From Geosiphon pyriformis (lineage: Eukaryota; Glomeromycota; Glomeromycetes; Archaeosporales; Geosiphonaceae), in contig JAAOMT010000786.1 of assembly GCA_016748015.1 (NCBI GenBank), positions 504,034 to 568,033 on the forward strand: DNA of 64,000 bases. Direction: 5' to 3'. A model generated the notes under the pieces. It did no database searches. It saw only the letters and a program-made list of their open reading frames with translations, and was not told the origin of the DNA. Below are positions 58,184 to 64,000 of the stretch, piece after piece. The position numbers and the translations under genes are program-made. How positions within the stretch are numbered: position 1 is the stretch's first letter; each line of letters begins with the position of its first letter.

Positions 58184-61100
58184 ATGGGAAGCCCACGGGA
58201 TTTAAATCGTATACTATATGACATTGACGTGATCGCTATTTGGAAACCAGACGATGAAAATGTTGCAGAGCAGGACAATAGTGATTCCCAACTTAGTCTG
58301 TTCCGAAATGCTGAGGGCCATCCATCCTATTCTCAGCTCCCAAGACGTGTTTTCCGACAAGTAACCCATCGATTGGCACGTAGTCTGGAAGGCCTTGCAA
58401 TTTCTACCACTGTCCCTCCTGCATTGTTACAAGCTTTGCCCAAAGTCTTGAGTGAATGGGCTATGCAACTGTCACCAGATGGGGAGATTCTTGCGATCTT
58501 GCAAGAGCATAAAATTGAGTTTCGTGCGAATAAAGATGGTTTCGAGTCAGTGCACTCGATCTACAAGTATACCGTGAAAAGGGACACTTTTCCTAAGTGG
58601 AGACGTATTGCTTGGAGCTTAGATTCGAGAATTATCGCTGCATCTCGTAGTGATGGGACCGTTGATGTGGTTGACGTTGAAGGGAAATTGGTGTGTGTCA
58701 TTTTACCCACTTCGAAAACTTCTAACGTAGTGGTATCTTTGAGCGGAACATTATTGGAAAATGAGACTGAAGCACAACAAGCTGGTTCAAGCTTTTTCTT
58801 AGAACCAGTGGCGTTCTTAGCTTTCGTCGACCCGAAAAGAGGGCTTCGAGAAAGCAGTTACAAAGGATACATTTATCAATATGAGTTAATTGTCATCAGT
58901 TATGATGGTATTTTACGTAGCTATTTATTAAATGCAACTGACCCAGCAACCAAGGTAGACTCTTCTTTAAGAAGACCCCCTACAAGAATCATTTATTCAC
59001 GGGAAGGTGACTCAGATCCGGGGTTGTTCATGTATTATCACAGGTTTTCGTTTAAACAATGGCTTTCCACTGTTGTATGTGGGGAAGTTGATCATGAAAG
59101 CCGATTATTGTGTCTTGGAGGCAAACCTAACACTCCAAGTGAAGAAAACGGTGTAAAGCCTACCTCTGTTGCATGCTGGCTTTTATTGGCTGAACGTCCT
59201 TTTTATCGAAATCTTGATTTGGAAGTGGCAATGGATCTGCCAATCGAGAAAATAAATCAATTAAGTGAAGAGGCATCAATAGATGACTCTGGATTTTTTT
59301 CTCGTCTAAAGAATGTTTTTTCTACATGGAGAAAGATGAACAAGGATTTTACCGATGAAATAGTTGTACGAATGGTATTGTCGCCTGATAAGACATCTCT
59401 TTTAACGTTAGAATTTTCCGGAACTATAAAAATTTGGAAAGTGTCACTCAGCAAAGGTGTTGAAGCTATTCAGTCATGGAATCCCGATCAACTTAATTAT
59501 TTTGGTCGAGGACGAGAGTACAAAGAACTTTCTTTGGAACAGTTTAATGAAAAAATTGAAGATATCGAAGATGATGGTGGCTCGGTTGTTGGGATCGCTG
59601 GATTAGATAACGGCATAGTATTATCAATTGGATGGTGGTCAAATAACGCTGTGATTCTTGGTTATCAGAATGGATCTTTAGTAATCATCAGTCTATCTGA
59701 AATGGAAAACATATTGGGTGACGCCCCAGAAGTCTTCAAATCATGTCGCGAGATTACCAGTCAATGGGATAAGAAATTTCTAGTTATTGAAAATGAGAAT
59801 AAAACAATTCGAGCTCGGGTTCATGGGGACAATGTTATCTCATATTCGAGAGCACAAGAGGAAGGTGACGATGATGAGTTTGATGAGGAAAAATCGCTAA
59901 TGCGAAAAATAGCGTCTGCAATAGGAAACTCATTACATTATGTTACAGATACTTTTTTATGGCATTTTGAAAGTGACTCCTCATCTATGAGAGGCAAATT
60001 TATTACAATATCCAAAAGGACTTTTCGGTTAAATCGTATCTCAAAAATCTTACCGAAAGATTTACTTTATCGTAAAATCCTTGCTCTAGAATACAACGAA
60101 GCATTGGCAATTGCAGAAACATATAAGCTGGATACTGACCCTATTTATCAAGCACAATGGCGTGACGCAGAAATCACTGAAGTTACGATTCACGATTATC
60201 TTGGCAAAGTTCATAATCGTGAATGGGTACTTTCTAATTGTTTGGAGCGCATACCAGACTCGAAAGAAAATGTTCAAATGTTGCTCGACTATGCATTGGA
60301 GCTTTCCAATATTTTGGATCAAATACTGCAAGAGTCATCAGTAACAACTTTTGAACCTGGTTTCGCAAAAAATCTGAGAGAAAGACCACTTGATAGACTT
60401 CCGGAGTTTGAGTTTTTAAACCAAATGAAAATTTCGGAATACCATTTGAACATTTGTCGATATAGATACTATACATTGAAATATTTAGACCGCTTGCATA
60501 CATTTCAAGAAATTCTCAACGCAAGAACTATTCGTGACAGGAATACTGGGTCTATGGAAGCATCAGAGGAAGGGAATTGGCTGACATTTGCAGATTATAC
60601 GTTAACGTTTGCTGAGGATTATGCATTATTCCGAGATGTGAACATTGCTGCTCAAGCGATGGATTTCGCGACCGAGGAATTTTTTGAAGGATTGCAAATA
60701 CTTTTTACTAGACATGGACCCGAGACATTACCTTACCGTTTTAACATACTGGAACAAATACCCGAAACATCTGATCCTGATGCATATTCTATTTTTTTAC
60801 CAAGTGTAGGGAACGATAACGAGAATAATCTATGTGAATGCCTTTGGCAGGAAAAACCATGGCGTCAACCTGATTGGGTTGAGAACCCAATCTTTAAAAG
60901 TCGAATATTGGGACAAAATGAATTGGAAGAATGTGATTTTGAAGGAATCGCTCTACACATGACTCCTTATCCAGCTCCATCCGCTGATATCACAAAATGG
61001 TATTATGATCGAGCCCACAAGATAGACTGTATATCCGGACAAGTAGATACCGCTCTAAAATTTATACGTCATGGTATCGAGAAAAATGTGCGAGATTTGG

Positions 61101-63105
61101 AAACTTTGGAAGAAAATCTGCATATGCTTGCTATTCTTGTCTATGAATGTTACTCAGCTTCAGATCCTGTTAGCATCTCCACAACTTTGGTTGAATGGGA
61201 AGATTATTCTGAGGCAGAAATTGTTCAAAAATTTCTGGGACAAACCGATAAAACTCGCATCGTTAGTGATGTCAAGCAGTTCGTTTTACCCTTTTTACAG
61301 TTGTTGTCAGCTCGCCATGCTCGCATAGCATCAGATCACCACAATAACAAGTATATGCAATTAGAACCCATGAATCTCCTGTATGATTACATTTTAACCT
61401 TGTCTGAGATTAGACTAGACCTTTGTTGCTTGCTTTTCGAGGCATCTAAACCTACCCTGGGCAAAGAAGAACGCATAATTGTCTCTGATAAAGATTTGGC
61501 CGTTTTGGCGCTCTCTTGTTTATACGGAAATGATAGCAATGATCAGTGGGCGGTCATGACTCGTATTTTTGAATGTCTACCGATTTTTGACGTAGAAGTT
61601 ACCAACGTATCTGATACATTAATTGATATCAAGAATTGGCAAAGTCCTTTAACTCCATCATGTTTTCTTGAACTTTTCAGGAATAAAAATGAAGAAGAGT
61701 TGCAATGCATAATTGAATCTCTGGATATTCATTTGAATGCTGTAGATATACTTTCTCGATATGATAACCCGGTTCCTTTACGTTGGTTTCTTCAGAGCCT
61801 CAATGATTATCACCTTCAAAAGCAGCTTAGTATAAAGTTGGTCCGTAAAGCAAGTGGTGGACCTGATAGCCGTGGTGAAAGGTTGGAAAGTGAAGATGAA
61901 TGGACATTATTACTTGAGGATATGATGAAATTATACGACAATGGAAATGGAGTACTTGGAAAATTATCCATCGAGGAAATCTATAAAGATTTTATTTCAG
62001 GATTATTGAATTGTGGAAGTATCCTTTGAGATTTTTCACTCAAGTACCTTGGGATAAAGATTGGTTCTTTATCTAAAGAATTTTTACAATTACTCTCCAT
62101 GACTCTTCCATCTGATTGGAATTTAGAGCTTGAGTTGGCACGCGAAATTTTGCTACCAGTGGATCAACCAAAACCTCTGGAAATTTCGACTGCAGAGAAA
62201 CTTGTCATTGATGCATCAAGAGAGTTTTTTGACAATGCAACTTCAGGGAATATGCATCATGGATATATGAAGATAGCATATCAATGGTCAGAATATTTTA
62301 TCCTTTCCGAGTCATTTACCACTGTATTAATTAAATCCAAATTATCTATAGCCTCCAAATTCTGCCAAAATCTGATGCCATTAAATCGGAATTGGAATTT
62401 ATAGAAGCGACACACATTCTTACTGAACGAAAGATATTCTACCAGCCGGGTATACCTATTCATCCGATTCAAATCCGACTCGCTCCAAATCGTCTTGATT
62501 TAATCGCACGTTTATTAAGCACAAATGAGACCGTATATCAAAATCCAGAATTAATTCTTGAATTAGCTAGGAAACTTGGTTTTCGGCAAGACAAAGTCGC
62601 TGAAGTCAAAGTGATGGCAATGCTTGCTGATGCTGCATTACGTGCTACTGATTACACAACTGCCTATCAACTGTGTAATGATGTGGTGAGAGCAGCAAAG
62701 AATATTGCCACAGCAAGTTCAGCCTCTACTTTTGCTATCCCTGGTACCAACTATATCGAGCAATATCCAAAAACAGATTCACTAAAATCTCGTGAAGCCA
62801 ACGACGTATCATGGCGAGTTTGTTATGAAGTTGGTAAACAAGAAAATTTTCCAAATTTGGAACAACGTATGATTCTTCTAGGATATGCATTGGCTTTTTG
62901 TCCAACAGAGCAAGCTATTAATATACTCAATTTATGGCGCAAACTTGAGGCAAAAAACGAAGTACATCTGAAACAAAAAGCTTCTGATTTATTGGGCACT
63001 GAAAAGGCAAGATCAGTTGTAGAAGAAATAAGCGAACTAGGAGTTTTAGGAGCGCCTATTCTAAAAATTGACCGTTTAAAAAGTCTGGTTAGTAAGTGGT
63101 TTTAA
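58184..63105 (+). CDS. NBAS/Sec39 homologue, NRZ/Dsl1 tethering subunit
   Basis: Three exons, 58184-62018, 62079-62286 and 62352-63105, join in frame to 1598 residues; the introns are 60 and 65 bp. The N-terminal part (residues about 1-470) looks like the NBAS WD40-type beta-propeller: LSPDGEILAILQEHKIEFRA, WRRIAWSLDSRIIAASRSDG and VVRMVLSPDKTSLLTLEFSG. The rest is alpha-helical Sec39 domain (KILALEYNEALAIAETYKLD, HDYLGKVHNREWVLSNCLER). The C-terminal part includes IEATHILTERKIFYQPGIPI. In yeast, Sec39 is part of the Dsl1 complex that tethers Golgi-derived COPI vesicles at the ER. The first donor (GTATCC) is weak; the second junction restores AYQC before the IEATHIL segment convincingly. Shorter than animal NBAS (over 2300 residues). 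Confidence 0.9.
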
Positions 63106-64000
63106 TTGGGATAATCATAACCAAATTTGGTTATTGTAATAAGACTGAAAATGAAATTTGTATAAATCCCACCATGATGCGTGGATGTACTATATTTAAT
63201 AAATAAATTTGCTTTTTAATATTTAAGACATTCATTCGAATTGATTTTCTGTTAATTAAGAACGCATCAGAATAAATAAAATTTTGAAAATACTCGTAAA
63301 GATTATATACATTTTCAATACTATCGCGATCATTTGCAATTTTTGATAAAAAACCAATTGTGATATTGCCTATTTAATCCTGGGTTCCAGGTTAACAGTA
63401 AGTGACCGTATCTCTGGGCTATTCATCAAAAACAAAAGTCCACACCAGAGTTAATTGGGCCTTTAACTTGAAACCTCTCGTAATTCAAACCTCGATGAAA
63501 AGTGTCTTCACTATGATAAAATCCGCGTCTTATAGAAATAACTTGTACAATCAGAAGTAATATAAGTGAAGAAAAATGTTTGCAGGACGCTGAAGAGAAC
63601 GCTAAAAGGTTAGCAAAGAAAGTGCAAAGTAAAGTCACGAGAGCTAACATTTAGTTAGCTAAAAGTAATTGACTGCATTGAAGATGATATGTGCTTGCCG
63701 TGCATACAAAACTGGCACTATAAGAACAACTATAGTCCTGGTAACATTAATTAAATTCTAAACACCACCTTCTTTACTTTCTTTCACAGCACAACTTGCC
63801 TATTACTTTAAAGGCCAACTTTCTTTTTTCAAATTAACATTAAAAACTCACCTTATCTACTCCGGAAACTCTTGAGTTTCCTTTCTCTGAACAATTTGAG
63901 CGCTTTGGAAGTTGAATGATTTTCCCTAGTCACTAAAAATCAAATTTCCCACAAAATCAATTTATTTTAATTGCGTTTGTCTTTTGCTAGTCAAAACGAC
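63106..64000. other. 3' flank of NBAS/Sec39, nothing recognised
   Basis: The first part is likely 3' untranslated region, with AATAAATAAA near 63199. The rest has only short frames on both strands and no recognisable gene. A neighbouring gene may begin beyond the window. Confidence 0.65.

Noticed and set aside
63426-63650. Minus-strand open frame of 74 codons downstream of NBAS
   Set aside because: Short, with no recognisable feature; likely chance.

Overview
This window looks like nuclear DNA of a filamentous fungus, most plausibly an arbuscular mycorrhizal fungus (Glomeromycotina, Rhizophagus-like). That assignment is an inference. It rests on very AT-rich intergenic DNA, short GT-AG introns of about 60-210 bp, three clearly eukaryotic genes with fungal-type exon structure, and a dense load of decayed LINE and Ty3/Gypsy elements.

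Three host genes appear intact. A Rab11/Ypt31-type small GTPase with six exons lies at 1909-3093 (+). A nuclear gene for mitochondrial ribosomal protein S12 with two exons lies at about 57101-57828 (+). A large NBAS/Sec39 homologue with three exons lies at 58184-63105 (+). A fourth, broken host gene at about 55961-56990 (-) is a decayed copy of PWP1, a WD40 ribosome-biogenesis factor, divergent from the S12 gene. Rab11 and NBAS/Sec39 both act in membrane traffic; nothing else links the genes.

The middle of the window (about 5.5-55.3 kb) is mobile DNA. It holds five LINE retrotransposon copies. L1 is at 9597-16345 (+), L2 at 16585-24200 (-), L3 at 25530-32390 (-), L4 is a 3' fragment at 43605-44925 (-), and L5 at 45985-52720 (+) is the best preserved. 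The near-complete copies encode ORF1 (two RRM-like modules and a CCHC knuckle) and ORF2 (AP endonuclease, reverse transcriptase, RNase H, C-terminal zinc motif). The two ORFs are joined by an ATGA stop/start overlap.

Two further elements, B1 (6060-8345, -) and B2 (53056-55335, +), carry only a diverged ORF1-like gene. They end in the same roughly 115-bp 3' tail as the LINEs, so they look like ORF1-only passengers mobilised by LINE machinery. One extra copy of the tail stands alone at about 5503-5610.

A Ty3/Gypsy element fills 32760-42675, with LTRs of 828 and 846 bp and a 4-bp ATAT target duplication. Its polyprotein order is gag, protease, Cys-rich segment, dUTPase-like domain, RT, RNase H, integrase, then a short unknown 3' ORF. 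A solo LTR of a different family (19827-20713) interrupts L2. Almost every element is riddled with stops and catalytic losses that fit C:G-to-T:A transitions. The remaining stretches are AT-rich DNA in which I see no gene.
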